A stretch of 64,000 nt of DNA from Ensifer sp. BR816. Its GTDB lineage: Bacteria; Pseudomonadota; Alphaproteobacteria; Rhizobiales; Rhizobiaceae. This document shows, piece after piece, positions 9,716 through 18,183 of the stretch; positions within the stretch are counted from its first letter, which is position 1; the number at the start of each line of letters is the position of its first letter. The translations under genes and the position numbers were made by a program. Where the stretch lies: the NCBI RefSeq assembly GCF_000378985.1, contig NZ_KB905370.1, forward strand, positions 2,921,210 through 2,985,209, in the 5' to 3' direction. The notes below the pieces were generated by a model. That model was not told the origin of the DNA. It saw only the letters and a program-made list of their open reading frames with translations, and searched no databases.

Positions 9716-10510
9716 TCAATCCAGTCGGCAGGCGACCGACTCGGCGAACTGGCACTTGTCGCCAGGGGCCGTGTAGGCGACCCGATCGACCTGGAGCTTT
9801 GTCGGCTCCTTGTAGGAGAAGGTGCCCATCCAATCGTTGAGCGTGTCGGTTCCCCACAGGCTGAAGAAGATCTTTTGTGCATTGGCGGGGATCTTGGCGG
9901 GATCGGTGACCTCATGAACCAGCTCGCCATTGACGTAGTAGCGAAGCCGGTCCTTCTCCCAGACGAAGGCGTAGTCGTTGAAACCCTGGTTGGCACCGCC
10001 GGGCACATCGGCCAGAAACTCGTTGCCGCCCTTGGCCGCCACATATTGATTGATTTGCACTTTCGCGGTGTTCTTGCCGAGCACCTCGAAATCGATCTCG
10101 TCATGCGGCTTCTTGTCGGTCGGACCGATATAGGTGAAGAAGGCCGAGTTCAGCCCCGAACCGTCCGCCGCCTTGATCCTAGCCTCGTAAGTGCCGTAAC
10201 CGAAGCGCTTGCGGGTCTGGATTTCGCCGCAGGCGAAATTGCGCTTGCCTTGCTTGCGTTCCTCGAAGCCCAGTTCGAGAACGCCGTCGACGATCTTCAC
10301 CTGCTTCTTCGACCAGGTGCAGTTCTGATGCGAGCCGTTGTCCCATCCGTCCGACACATACCAGAGCTTGCTGTCGAGTTTGTCGAAATCATCCATGAAC
10401 GAGGCGCCGTTGACGCCTTCCTTGGCCGTGGCACCGCCCACGGCGCAGGCGAGGGGAAGTGCGGTGACGAGGGCGAGGCGCCAAAGGCGCCCGTTACGGT
10501 CGGATTTCAT
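9716..10510 (-). CDS. exoK: Secreted endo-beta-glycanase ExoK (GH16)
   Basis: Cleaves nascent exopolysaccharide into lower-mass forms outside the cell. The 264 residues carry an N-terminal signal peptide (MKSDRNGRLWRLALVTALPLA, cleavage near AKE) and a GH16 domain with the catalytic motif HDEIDFEVLG near residue 130, where both glutamates of the E-x-D-x-E pattern are present. The start at 10510 is chosen for the signal peptide; the frame is open upstream to 10702. In S. meliloti exoH follows next, but here a long gap does. Confidence 0.96.
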   Translation of the reverse strand: MKSDRNGRLWRLALVTALPLACAVGGATAKEGVNGASFMDDFDKLDSKLWYVSDGWDNGSHQNCTWSKKQVKIVDGVLELGFEERKQGKRNFACGEIQTRKRFGYGTYEARIKAADGSGLNSAFFTYIGPTDKKPHDEIDFEVLGKNTAKVQINQYVAAKGGNEFLADVPGGANQGFNDYAFVWEKDRLRYYVNGELVHEVTDPAKIPANAQKIFFSLWGTDTLNDWMGTFSYKEPTKLQVDRVAYTAPGDKCQFAESVACRLD

Positions 10511-11362
10511 TGTCTTGCTGCCTTTGCTGCGAATTCGGTCCGAGGGTCGGGCAGGGCTCGACTGGTGGTTGTGCGGAAGGCGTGCGAACGCGATCCCCGA
10601 GATCGACGCTGCGCGCGTGAGGACAATCCGCGTCGAGAGATAAACGTCCATACGCACGATATCGATCACTCCTATCGGGCGACGCCTCTGGCGCCGTTTC
10701 AACAGAGCAAACTTGAGCCCACAGCGAACAAACTAGGGCATCTGCAAAGAAAAAATATGGCGGTGCAGCAGAAAAGTGGCGGATGTCATGCTGCACTGCA
10801 CCCAAGCGGCGAAGTTTTCGATGACAAGCGGGGCACGGCGTTCAGCGGCGATTCGGGATAAATCCCTGTTTCCTCGCCTGTTGCGAAAAGTGTGCCCCGC
10901 AAAATTTGGGGGCAATTTCAAGTTGAGGAAATTCGCTGTGAATTTTTCTAAACAGACATGATTTATCCGGTCTAGTGCCGGCGTTTGGTCGGCTGCCGAG
11001 CGGAAATGCGGCAAGGATGAGGCGGGCTTCCCGTCGCGTCGCCGCGGTTCGAGATAAATCGATTCGCATTCTCGATCGGTAGCCAAAACGGACCCGAGGA
11101 ACGCTATCGTGGAGTGCCGCACACCAGATCCGGGAAACGGACCGTACGGCAGCGCTACGGCAACCATTGCCGTGCGGCGCCGGATGCATTCCGGCGATGA
11201 TTGCCCCTAAAATGTTACTGGAAAATTGCCCCGCCTACGGCAATAGTATATCCATACTTTAGTGCTTTCAGTACCAAAGCAAGCCCGCCGCGCAATCGGC
11301 GGGTTTTTTGCGGGACAGTCTGCTGGACGTGGGCAACGCCGCACTTGCAGTCCGCGAGCGGG
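10511..11362. other. Long AT-richer region upstream of exoK, no gene supported
   Basis: About 850 bases with no convincing coding sequence; the open frames present (for example 10733-11167 on the minus strand) lack codon bias and family features. No remnant of an exoH acyltransferase was recognised. The stretch near 10860-10970 is AT-rich and probably contains the exoK promoter. A strong plus-strand terminator sits at 11284-11309. Confidence 0.5.
11284..11309 (+). terminator. Strong intrinsic terminator, plus strand
   Basis: Stem CCCGCCG (11284-11290) with CGGCGGG (11297-11303), a six-base loop and six T residues at 11304-11309. It faces the plus strand although every recognised gene on either side is on the minus strand, so it probably ends a short non-coding or antisense transcript. 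Confidence 0.8.
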
Positions 11363-11620
11363 CTACTCGTCCCTGGACTTGGCTGAGAGGGTGTCGGGAC
11401 TGTCCTCACGGAAGGGCTTCTTCAGTTCGTTAAGTTCCTCCTGGCGTTCTGCCGCGATGATCAGCTCCTTTGATTTCAGTGACGGCTTAAGGATTGCGGC
11501 CAGCAGACCTATCGGGCCCAGCACGCAACCGATCAGCAGCCAAAGAAGACTATGCCCGCCCCTAACCGCAGCGACGACCGCGGTCGCGATGGCACATACT
11601 ACCCAGAACTCGACGATCAT
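11363..11620 (-). CDS. Small membrane protein between exoI and exoK, unknown
   Basis: An 85-residue protein with a hydrophobic N-terminal half: a first segment at about residues 3-19 and a second at about 26-44 (LLWLLIGCVLGPIGLLAAIL). A charged C-terminal half follows (KSKELIIAAERQEELNELKKPF). The two-helix and charged-tail plan resembles small phage-immunity or PspC-like membrane proteins, but no family is firmly recognised. It is 33 bases downstream of exoI and likely co-transcribed. It occupies the place where S. meliloti has exoH. Confidence 0.65.
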   Translation of the reverse strand: MIVEFWVVCAIATAVVAAVRGGHSLLWLLIGCVLGPIGLLAAILKPSLKSKELIIAAERQEELNELKKPFREDSPDTLSAKSRDE

Positions 11621-11653
11621 TGATTCTTGCCACCTACGAGGGAGACCCTCGGT

Positions 11654-12226
11654 TTACTCTTCCGCTACGCGTCCGCCGTCTTTTGCCCGGGGCTGCCCTC
11701 GCCACATCCCGGTGCCAAGCGATCGTGCCACTTCCTGTGCAGGGGCGTACAGCCCCTTGCCCGGGTTATCCCGGTTTATCGCGTTGCCGGATTCAACCAG
11801 CCAGCGATTCACGTCTTCCCCGTCGGCCCGAAAGCACGCGCCGATATAGCGACCATAACGGTCGCGGCCCGCGAATTCGCAGCGGATGGGACGGGACGCC
11901 GAAAGAAACGCAGCGAGTGCAAGCGACGATTCCTTGCCGCACCGGTAGTCGGCCCCCGTCTCGTCGAGGCAGACCTGCCAATCCTCCGGTGCATCCACAC
12001 CATAAAGCTGCACACGTTCGCCTGCAATTTCAATGGTGTCGCCATCGATCACGCTGGCATCGCCGATGATCGGACCGGCCGCACGGGCGGCGTCCACCGC
12101 GATCACCATTGCGAACGCGATCACTGTCATCCTTCCAGGAACTTGCGGCGACGCGCGCCGCCGTCGCCCTTGCGGCGGGTCGGGTTTTCCGGTGAGCGTT
12201 TTTGCAGCCTTCTGCCTACACGTCAT
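11654..12226 (-). CDS. exoI: Thermonuclease-like protein ExoI
   Basis: Exported staphylococcal-nuclease-like protein of unclear role in exopolysaccharide production. Up to 190 residues. The SNase core includes IDGDTIEIAGERVQLYGVDAPE and RDRYGRYIGAC, then a GTGMWRG segment near the end. A hydrophobic signal-like segment (VIAFAMVIAVDAARAAG) begins about 33 residues in. The true start may be ATG at 12130 or GTG at 12124, the latter having GGAAGG six bases upstream; the longer form supplies a basic n-region. In S. meliloti exoI is flanked by exoH and exoT; both are missing here. Confidence 0.85.
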   Translation of the reverse strand: MTCRQKAAKTLTGKPDPPQGRRRRASPQVPGRMTVIAFAMVIAVDAARAAGPIIGDASVIDGDTIEIAGERVQLYGVDAPEDWQVCLDETGADYRCGKESSLALAAFLSASRPIRCEFAGRDRYGRYIGACFRADGEDVNRWLVESGNAINRDNPGKGLYAPAQEVARSLGTGMWRGQPRAKDGGRVAEE

Positions 12227-12334
12227 ATGTCCGTCCAGCCCCGTTCAGACACTGACTCTAACTCAGGCGGCTCACAGTACGCATCCTTGAAAAAGCAGGG
12301 GGACGCTTCGAGATCGGTGGATATTGCAAATGTG

Positions 12335-12359
12335 CTGAAGGGGTCGCCAACCCCTTCAG
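12335..12359 (-). terminator. Ten-bp hairpin after the small ORF
   Basis: CTGAAGGGGT (12335-12344) pairs perfectly with ACCCCTTCAG (12350-12359) around a five-base loop. It lies 25 bases beyond the stop of the minus-strand 24-residue peptide gene. The T tract on the minus side is weak (CACATTTG), so it may terminate imperfectly or protect the 3' end. Confidence 0.6.
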
Positions 12360-12384
12360 TTGCCATAGACGCAAAGGCTTATGA

Positions 12385-12459
12385 TCAGAAAACGAACATG
12401 TAGAGCAGGATGATGACGATCAGGGGAACGCCCATCAGCCAGAGAACGATACCTTTCAT
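12385..12459 (-). CDS. 24-residue hydrophobic membrane peptide
   Basis: The minus-strand frame encodes MKGIVLWLMGVPLIVIILLY plus four residues (MFVF), which is one lysine followed by a single membrane helix with a central proline. GGGAT lies nine bases before the ATG, and a 10-bp hairpin follows the stop. The pattern of a lysine, a WL-GVP motif and an IVIILL run is like small conserved peptides seen in many rhizobia. It lies between exoU and exoI, where exoW, exoV and exoT would be in S. meliloti. Function unknown. Confidence 0.65.
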   Translation of the reverse strand: MKGIVLWLMGVPLIVIILLYMFVF

Positions 12460-12629
12460 TGCGATATCCCGGTGGTTGTTGTCCATGGCAGGGTAACGCG
12501 GCGCAGGGAAAAGCGTTCCTGCTGCCTGCTATGCTGCGGCAAGCACTGGTCACCGGATCTCTACCACGAGTGGACGGCGAGGTGACGGTGTCAGGCGGGA
12601 CCGCCGGCTGCAACAGTTGCCGCCGCGCC

Positions 12630-13655
12630 TTACTCGGCTTGATCCACCGCAAAGGCGTCGAGCAGGTAGCGTACGTCGCCAGTCCCGCCGAGTGCCACCG
12701 GCGCAGGCGACCGGGAACGCCGGAAGCGCTCGGTTTTGTCCCCGACGATCCCGCCGACGATTGCCGGAAGAGCGCCGGGATGTTTAAGCGCATAGGCGAA
12801 TGCGCTGGCAATGCCTTCGTGGTTCTTGAGGTCCAGGAAGTGCCGCAACTCGTAGCGCCCCCGGATATGGCGTTCATGCCGCCGCAGCGCCGCGGCGGCA
12901 TCGCCGCTCAAATGCGCCTCGGCAAGGATGGCGCGATCGGCCTCGTATAGGCGCCGCAAGTCGATCGTTCGGTGGCTGCCGCTGAGAGAGTTGCCCCGCA
13001 CCACCGCCGCATAGCCGCAGCTATGGATGATCTTGTAGCGTGCGCCGCGCGCGAGCGCGCGAGCATAGAGGTCGAAGTCCTCACCGAGGCGCAGCGTCTC
13101 ATTGTAGCGGAGGCCGAACTCGTCCAGGAAAGCGCGCCGCATCAGCGGCTTCAGGAAGCCGATTTCGCCACGCCGGACGCCGCGCCGGGAAATGTTGCCT
13201 TCAACGAAACCGATGAGGTCGAGAAGGCGCGGGCGGGGCGCGAAGCGGTCCACCTTACGCTCGGCGCCGGGCGCCTGCGCGGCATCGATGAAGGCGATGT
13301 TGTCGGCGATAAAGTCCCAGCCGTCCTGTGCAAGCAGTTGGCGCATTCGTCCCGGGAAGAAGAAATCGTCCGCATCCAGCACACCAACAAGCGGCGACGT
13401 CGAAACAGCGATGGCATGGTTGCGGGCTGCGGCGGGACCGCGGTTCTCCTCGAAGCGGACGATATTCAGACGTCCAGTGCCGTCGTCGGCGGCGCGCGCC
13501 ACGGCCGCGGTATCATCGGTCGAGCCGTCGTCGATGACGACGACTTCGGCGACTTCCGGTTCGGCCAGCGCCGAGACGATGGCCCTCGCGATCGTGTCGG
13601 CGGCGTTCTTGGCGGCAATGATAATGCAGACATTCGTCGGCACGGCTGCGGTCAT
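12630..13655 (-). CDS. exoU: Glucosyltransferase ExoU
   Basis: GT2-family transferase that in S. meliloti adds the sixth sugar of the repeat unit. The 341 residues start MTAAVPTNVCIIIAAKNAAD after a GGAGG ribosome binding site. GT-A motifs are VVIDDGSTDDTAAVA near residue 38 and VGVLDADDFFFPGRM near residue 90. It was chosen over ExoW because of its ExoO-like N-terminus and its place next to exoX, where S. meliloti has exoU. ExoW remains a less likely alternative. Confidence 0.85.
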   Translation of the reverse strand: MTAAVPTNVCIIIAAKNAADTIARAIVSALAEPEVAEVVVIDDGSTDDTAAVARAADDGTGRLNIVRFEENRGPAAARNHAIAVSTSPLVGVLDADDFFFPGRMRQLLAQDGWDFIADNIAFIDAAQAPGAERKVDRFAPRPRLLDLIGFVEGNISRRGVRRGEIGFLKPLMRRAFLDEFGLRYNETLRLGEDFDLYARALARGARYKIIHSCGYAAVVRGNSLSGSHRTIDLRRLYEADRAILAEAHLSGDAAAALRRHERHIRGRYELRHFLDLKNHEGIASAFAYALKHPGALPAIVGGIVGDKTERFRRSRSPAPVALGGTGDVRYLLDAFAVDQAE

Positions 13656-13698
13656 ACGGGCCTCCAGCGATCATCGGATGCGTCTTGTTGCACGGGTT

Positions 13699-13719
13699 CT
13701 GCTGCATGAACTGCAGCAG
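13699..13719 (-). promoter_or_regulatory. Hairpin in the exoX-exoU intergenic region
   Basis: CTGCTGCA (13699-13706) pairs with TGCAGCAG (13712-13719) around a five-base loop, about 45 bases upstream of the exoU start. It could be a partial terminator between exoX and exoU, or an RNA processing signal. It shares the CTGCATG core of the RIME-like repeats. Confidence 0.45.
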
Positions 13720-13808
13720 GCACGCGGGACCATGCATCGCGATCGTGTCGCAAACGCGTCAGCGGGCGAAATTATTCCGCAGTTGCGAAGAAACCTGATG
13801 AGAGTGGG

Positions 13809-14099
13809 TCAGGAATTGAAGTGGCGAGGGCGGTTCAAACGCCGCAGCGACAGCTTGCTTGCCTGCTTTTCGTCATTCGTCGGATCGGCCGGCAGCTTGC
13901 CGGGGGATAGCTTTCGGCGCTCGCGCGCCTCCTTCCACACCAGGAAAAGCACGGCGAGAAAATAACCGACCTGTATCAGGACGGCGCAAATCAGCGTCTG
14001 CACAGCCGTCGAGGCGAGCGATCCGGTCAGGAAATAGGTTGCGATGGCAAACGCCGCCAGCGCGCCGAACATGCTCATGACGAAGCGTGGTGCGAACAT
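13809..14099 (-). CDS. exoX: Exopolysaccharide repressor ExoX
   Basis: Small inner-membrane protein that lowers exopolysaccharide production after transcription, apparently by acting on ExoY; the exoX/exoY dose ratio sets output in rhizobia. The 96 residues include a first hydrophobic segment at about 8-25 and a second at about 32-53 (LICAVLIQVGYFLAVLFLVW), then the basic KEARERRKLS, as in S. meliloti ExoX. It is divergent from exoY across a 780-base AT-rich region. Confidence 0.93.
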   Translation of the reverse strand: MFAPRFVMSMFGALAAFAIATYFLTGSLASTAVQTLICAVLIQVGYFLAVLFLVWKEARERRKLSPGKLPADPTNDEKQASKLSLRRLNRPRHFNS

Positions 14100-14877
14100 T
14101 GCCTACCCCGCTTTCCGATTTGCTCGTGGAACCGTCATTGCACTCCCGCCCTCGCTCCTGTTTCCCACTATATTAGCGGTCGCTTTTCTCTTCAACCTGC
14201 AAAATGCAACTTTGTCGCTACAGTTCCTAACCGGAAAAGCTTTCCGTCATCTTTAGGTAGACTGAGCAATTCGAATGGGTCCAACGGTTAAACGATACAA
14301 TCACCGATATGTTCGACGGATTTAGGGGATTATTTTTCCGCGAAGTGCGGAGGTCAAAATGACTCGCCCACGCGGCCCCTAAATTCACAGGGGAAAATGC
14401 GAACTCGTTCTGTTTGTTGCAACTTTTGTCTCTGCCGCCGCCATTTTTCCCGATCAACTTTTGTTACAGGCAGCGGGGCCGCGGTTCGAGAATATGTGCA
14501 GCGCAACAAAATGATGCGATGCAAAAATCATCGCCAAAAGTCCGACTTTTCAAATCTCCAGGCCGAGAGCTGTCGTTGCCGGTAGTGAAAAATTGATGCG
14601 TCAAATACAATACTTTAGCCATCGCAAATAATGAATGCGCGCCGATGTTTGAATGGCGGGATGACGAGCGCAACTATTTTAGCAGTGAACTCCAAGCCGT
14701 ATACTTAAAATTTCGTAATAGTCTCCAACCGGCACCACCGCTAAACCCCCTCGAAGAGGTGTGCGCTGCCGCTGCCATCATTCCGCCTTCAAAAATCAAA
14801 TTCTCACCATACACTCACGCTAGATGACGCTCCGTCCTTCGGGACCGACAATCGCCAACGTAAATGGAGTCCCCTCT
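14100..14877. other. Long AT-rich exoX-exoY intergenic region
   Basis: Nearly 780 bases of markedly AT-richer sequence between the divergent exoX and exoY genes. Short open frames such as 14645-14827 lack support. In S. meliloti the corresponding region carries exoY and exoX promoters controlled by regulators such as MucR and ChvI; specific binding sites could not be assigned by eye here. Confidence 0.6.
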
Positions 14878-15558
14878 ATGAAGTCCGCGACTCGCTCGGC
14901 CAGTACGGCTTTTTTTATCCCCCATGAGACCGGTGCCATCCGGCCGATCGGTGGGATATCAAAGCGAAGCTTCGACATTCTCATCGCCATTGTGGCACTC
15001 ATTGCTCTCAGTCCGCTTTTCCTGCTCATCACGGCGCTGGTAAAGCTCTCGGACGGGGGCAGCATTTTCTACGGGCATCGCCGAATCGGCCATAACGGCC
15101 AGACCTTCAAGTGCCTCAAGTTCCGCACCATGATGGAAAACGGCGATCGGGTTCTGCAGGAATTCTTCAAGTCGAATCCTGCCGCCTACGAAGAGTGGCG
15201 CGCGACCCGCAAGCTGCAAGACGATCCGCGCGTCACCGTGGTCGGAAGCGTCCTGCGCAAGCTCAGCCTTGATGAACTGCCCCAGCTCTTCAACATCATC
15301 CGTGGTGAAATGAGCATCGTCGGCCCGCGTCCGGTGGTCGAAGACGAACTGGAGCTCTACGATTCGGCCGCGGAGTTCTATCTGCGCTCGCGTCCTGGTC
15401 TGACCGGCCTTTGGCAGATCAGCGGCCGCAACGATGTATCCTATGCCGCTCGGGTGGCCTTCGATACGCATTATGTCCAGAACTGGTCCCTCCTCGCCGA
15501 CCTCGTCATCGTCTTCAAGACGATCCCCGCCGTCTGCCTCTCCCGCGGCAGCTACTGA
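14878..15558 (+). CDS. exoY: Undecaprenyl-phosphate galactosephosphotransferase ExoY
   Basis: Starts the repeat unit by moving galactose-1-phosphate from UDP-galactose to the lipid carrier. The 226 residues include a membrane helix near residues 32-52 (ILIAIVALIALSPLFLLITA) and the sugar transferase core: KFRTMMENGD, DELPQLFNIIRGEMSIVGPR near residue 138, then PGLTGLWQISGRNDVSY. The start at 14878 (MKSATRSAS) has GGAG eight bases upstream and matches the S. meliloti length; an upstream in-frame start at 14824 is less likely. exoF follows 54 bases on. Confidence 0.97.
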   Translation: MKSATRSASTAFFIPHETGAIRPIGGISKRSFDILIAIVALIALSPLFLLITALVKLSDGGSIFYGHRRIGHNGQTFKCLKFRTMMENGDRVLQEFFKSNPAAYEEWRATRKLQDDPRVTVVGSVLRKLSLDELPQLFNIIRGEMSIVGPRPVVEDELELYDSAAEFYLRSRPGLTGLWQISGRNDVSYAARVAFDTHYVQNWSLLADLVIVFKTIPAVCLSRGSY

Positions 15559-15612
15559 AACCTTGGCGTCGGCCATCGGCCGAGCACAACGCCAAGCAAC
15601 GGGAAGTCCCAA

Positions 15613-16878
15613 ATGCCATCGATAAGAGTTCCAGGGGCGCCTGCCGGCTCCCGCAAGCTTTTCCATTTCGCCCGCTTCGCACTCTGCGCGGCGCTTGTCG
15701 TGTCCGGCGCCGCCATGGCCCGGGCCGACGACTATCGGCTCGGCGTCATGGATAAATTGCGGATTCGCGTTGCCGAGTGGCAGACCGCCGAAGGCGCGTT
15801 CCGCGATTGGTCGGCGGTCAGCGGCGAATACACGGTAGGGGCCTCGGGCAGTGTTTCGCTGCCTTTCGTCGGCGATCTGCCCGCCTCGGGACGGACGACG
15901 ACGGAGGTCGCGGAAGAAATTGGCATCAAGATACAGAAGCTCTTCGGGCTTCGGGACCGGCCATCCGCTTCCGTCGAGATGGCACAATATCGCCCGGTCT
16001 ATCTCTATGGGGAAGTTGAAACCCCCGGCGAGTACCCCTATGCCCCCAATCTGACCGTGCTCAAGGCGATCAGCCTCGGTGGCGGACTGCGCCGGGGCCC
16101 GAGCGGCCAGCGCTTTGCCCGCGACTATATCGCTGCAAGCGGCGATTCGGCCGTGCAGGTGGCCGAACGCCAAAGGCTGCTCATTCGTCGTGCGCGGCTC
16201 CAGGCGGAAATCGCCCAGCACGACAAGATCGCGCTGCCCGAAGAACTGAAGAGCGCCCCGGGCGCCGATAAACTGCTCGAAAGCGAGACGGCGCTGATGG
16301 TGTCGCGCGACAAGCGCCAGCAACGGCAGCTCGACGCCTTGGCGGACCTCAAATCGCTGCTGCAGAGCGAGATCGATTCGCTGGCGAAGAAATCCGAAAC
16401 GCAGCAGCGCCAACTCGAGCTCGCCACGGAGGACCTGGACAAGGTCGGCAGCCTTGCCGAGAAGGGCCTGGCGCTGAGCCAGCGCAAGCTCTCGCTCGAG
16501 CAGCGGGTCGCGGACGTGCAGTCGCAGCTTCTCGACATCGATACGACTTCGCTCAAGGCCAAGCAGGACGTCAGCAAGGCGACGCAGGACGAGGCCAATC
16601 TGAGCAACGATTGGGATGCGCAACTTGCCCAGGAGCTGCAGAACACCGAGGCCGAACTCGACACGCTCACGCTGAAACTCGGCACCAGCCGGGATTTGAT
16701 GACCGAGGCCCTCATGCAATCGGCCGAGGCGGCGCAACTGGACGAGCAGGGTGCCAACATCACCTATTCGATCCTTCGCGAACAGGACGGAAAGTCGACG
16801 GAGATCGCGGCGACCGAGACGACGCCGGTGCTTCCCGGCGACGTGATCAAGGTCATTGCCGCAGTGGCGATGCGGTGA
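15613..16878 (+). CDS. exoF: Polysaccharide export / ExoF
   Basis: Periplasmic or outer-membrane protein of the polysaccharide export family, required with ExoY for adding the first sugar. The 421 residues have a signal peptide (ending near ARADDYRLG, residue 37), a polysaccharide-export domain (YRLGVMDKLRIRV to about residue 125), an SLBB-like segment (YLYGEVETPGEYPYAPNLT, near residue 133), and a long coiled-coil C-terminal half of glutamine- and lysine-rich helices. It lies between exoY and exoQ and is likely in one operon with them. Confidence 0.95.
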   Translation: MPSIRVPGAPAGSRKLFHFARFALCAALVVSGAAMARADDYRLGVMDKLRIRVAEWQTAEGAFRDWSAVSGEYTVGASGSVSLPFVGDLPASGRTTTEVAEEIGIKIQKLFGLRDRPSASVEMAQYRPVYLYGEVETPGEYPYAPNLTVLKAISLGGGLRRGPSGQRFARDYIAASGDSAVQVAERQRLLIRRARLQAEIAQHDKIALPEELKSAPGADKLLESETALMVSRDKRQQRQLDALADLKSLLQSEIDSLAKKSETQQRQLELATEDLDKVGSLAEKGLALSQRKLSLEQRVADVQSQLLDIDTTSLKAKQDVSKATQDEANLSNDWDAQLAQELQNTEAELDTLTLKLGTSRDLMTEALMQSAEAAQLDEQGANITYSILREQDGKSTEIAATETTPVLPGDVIKVIAAVAMR

Positions 16879-16882
16879 ATGC

Positions 16883-18163
16883 ATGAGGATCCGGAAGGCG
16901 AGCCTCATAGATCCTGACGCGAATGGGCTTTACGGCATCGCGGCCGTTGCCCTTTCGCTGTTCGTCTTCGCCTATTCGACCCGTTTCGGGCCGATTTCCG
17001 TCCTGGCCTATTACGGCCTGTGGCTGCCGCTCGTTCTCGTCGATTACCGCAAGGTGCTCGGCAATTATGGCAGGTTTGTCTGGATCTTCGCCTTCGTGGT
17101 CCTTGCCTGTCTTTCGATGTTCTGGTCGGCCGCGCCCGGCGTGACGGCACGTGCCGGGATCCAATATCTGAGCCACATCATCTGCGCGCTCATCGCGATG
17201 CGGGTGATCGACATCCGCACGCTCACCCGCGGCGCCATTGCGGGCGTCGCCATCGTGCTCGTCTATTCGCTGCTCTTCGGCGTCTACCATTACGATCCGC
17301 TCGACGGCACCTACAGCTTCGTCGGCGCATTCGCTTCCAAGAACCAGTTGGGCTTCTATGCCTCGCTCGGCATCTACTTCGCCTTCATGGCCGTCGTCGT
17401 CCTTGGAGAACGGGGCGTCTGGCGGGCCGCCGCCGGGGGCGCAGGCGCGATCGCAGCCTATTCGCTGTTCGCCTCCCAATCAGCCACCTCGGTGTTGACG
17501 ACCGTCGCGATCCTCGGACTTTGTGTCGGCATGCGCGCGATCACGGCGCTCAGGCCCGCGAGCCGGAAAGGGCTCTTTATCGGCGTCGCGGTTTTCGGCA
17601 GTGTCGCCGCCGTCGCGCTGATCTATGCCGGCGCCACCGACCTTGTCCTCGGCGCATTCGGCAAGGATTCGACGCTCACCGGACGTACCTATCTGTGGCA
17701 GCAAGGAATCGAAGCGGCGCAGGCCGCACCATTCTTCGGCATCGGCTATCAGGCCTATTGGGTGCAGGGATTTTCCGAGGCGGAGCGCCTGTGGGAAGAA
17801 TTCTACATCACCGCCCGCTCCGGCTTCCACTTTCACAACACCTATATCGAGGCCGCCGTGGAAACGGGATTGGTCGGTCTGGTGCTGTTGACGATGCTGC
17901 TGCTCACGGCGGTGTTCGGGCAATTGAAGCGTCTGCTGGCGGAGGACCGGGATGAGGAGGCGATGGTGCTGTTCGGCGTCGCGATGCTTCTTTTCATTCG
18001 TTCCTTCGTCGAGATCGATATCATGAACCCCTACCATGTCGGATCCTTCCTGTTGTACTTCACCGCAGGGAAGTTGACGCTCGCACGACGTCGGCAGGCG
18101 GTGACCTGGCTTTGGCCGGGCGATGGACAGGCGGCCGCCTATGGGCCGCGGCTCAGCATGTGA
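16883..18163 (+). CDS. exoQ: Exopolysaccharide polymerase ExoQ (Wzy-like)
   Basis: Inner-membrane protein needed for high-mass polymer. The 426 residues contain about ten hydrophobic segments and the O-antigen ligase/polymerase superfamily layout, with a long periplasmic loop (about residues 270-320) holding GYQAYWVQGFSEAERLWEE and FHFHNTYIEAAVETGLVG, the conserved H-N-x-Y-x-E region. The start at 16883 (MRIRKASLID), four bases after the exoF stop, is preferred to the overlapping upstream 16856. Confidence 0.94.
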   Translation: MRIRKASLIDPDANGLYGIAAVALSLFVFAYSTRFGPISVLAYYGLWLPLVLVDYRKVLGNYGRFVWIFAFVVLACLSMFWSAAPGVTARAGIQYLSHIICALIAMRVIDIRTLTRGAIAGVAIVLVYSLLFGVYHYDPLDGTYSFVGAFASKNQLGFYASLGIYFAFMAVVVLGERGVWRAAAGGAGAIAAYSLFASQSATSVLTTVAILGLCVGMRAITALRPASRKGLFIGVAVFGSVAAVALIYAGATDLVLGAFGKDSTLTGRTYLWQQGIEAAQAAPFFGIGYQAYWVQGFSEAERLWEEFYITARSGFHFHNTYIEAAVETGLVGLVLLTMLLLTAVFGQLKRLLAEDRDEEAMVLFGVAMLLFIRSFVEIDIMNPYHVGSFLLYFTAGKLTLARRRQAVTWLWPGDGQAAAYGPRLSM

Positions 18164-18183
18164 CATCAGGGTCAGAGGGGCCG

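Noticed and set aside
10733..11167. Minus-strand frame considered as an exoH remnant
   Set aside because: The translation has no membrane helices or acyltransferase motifs; it is also AT-rich, suggesting a regulatory region.
14645..14827. 60-residue plus-strand frame upstream of exoY
   Set aside because: No ribosome binding site and it overlaps the region expected to hold the exoY promoter; no recognisable features.
14959..16908. 649-residue open frame on the minus strand opposite exoY and exoF
   Set aside because: High-GC mirror of two well-supported genes; the translation is arginine- and histidine-rich with no domain.
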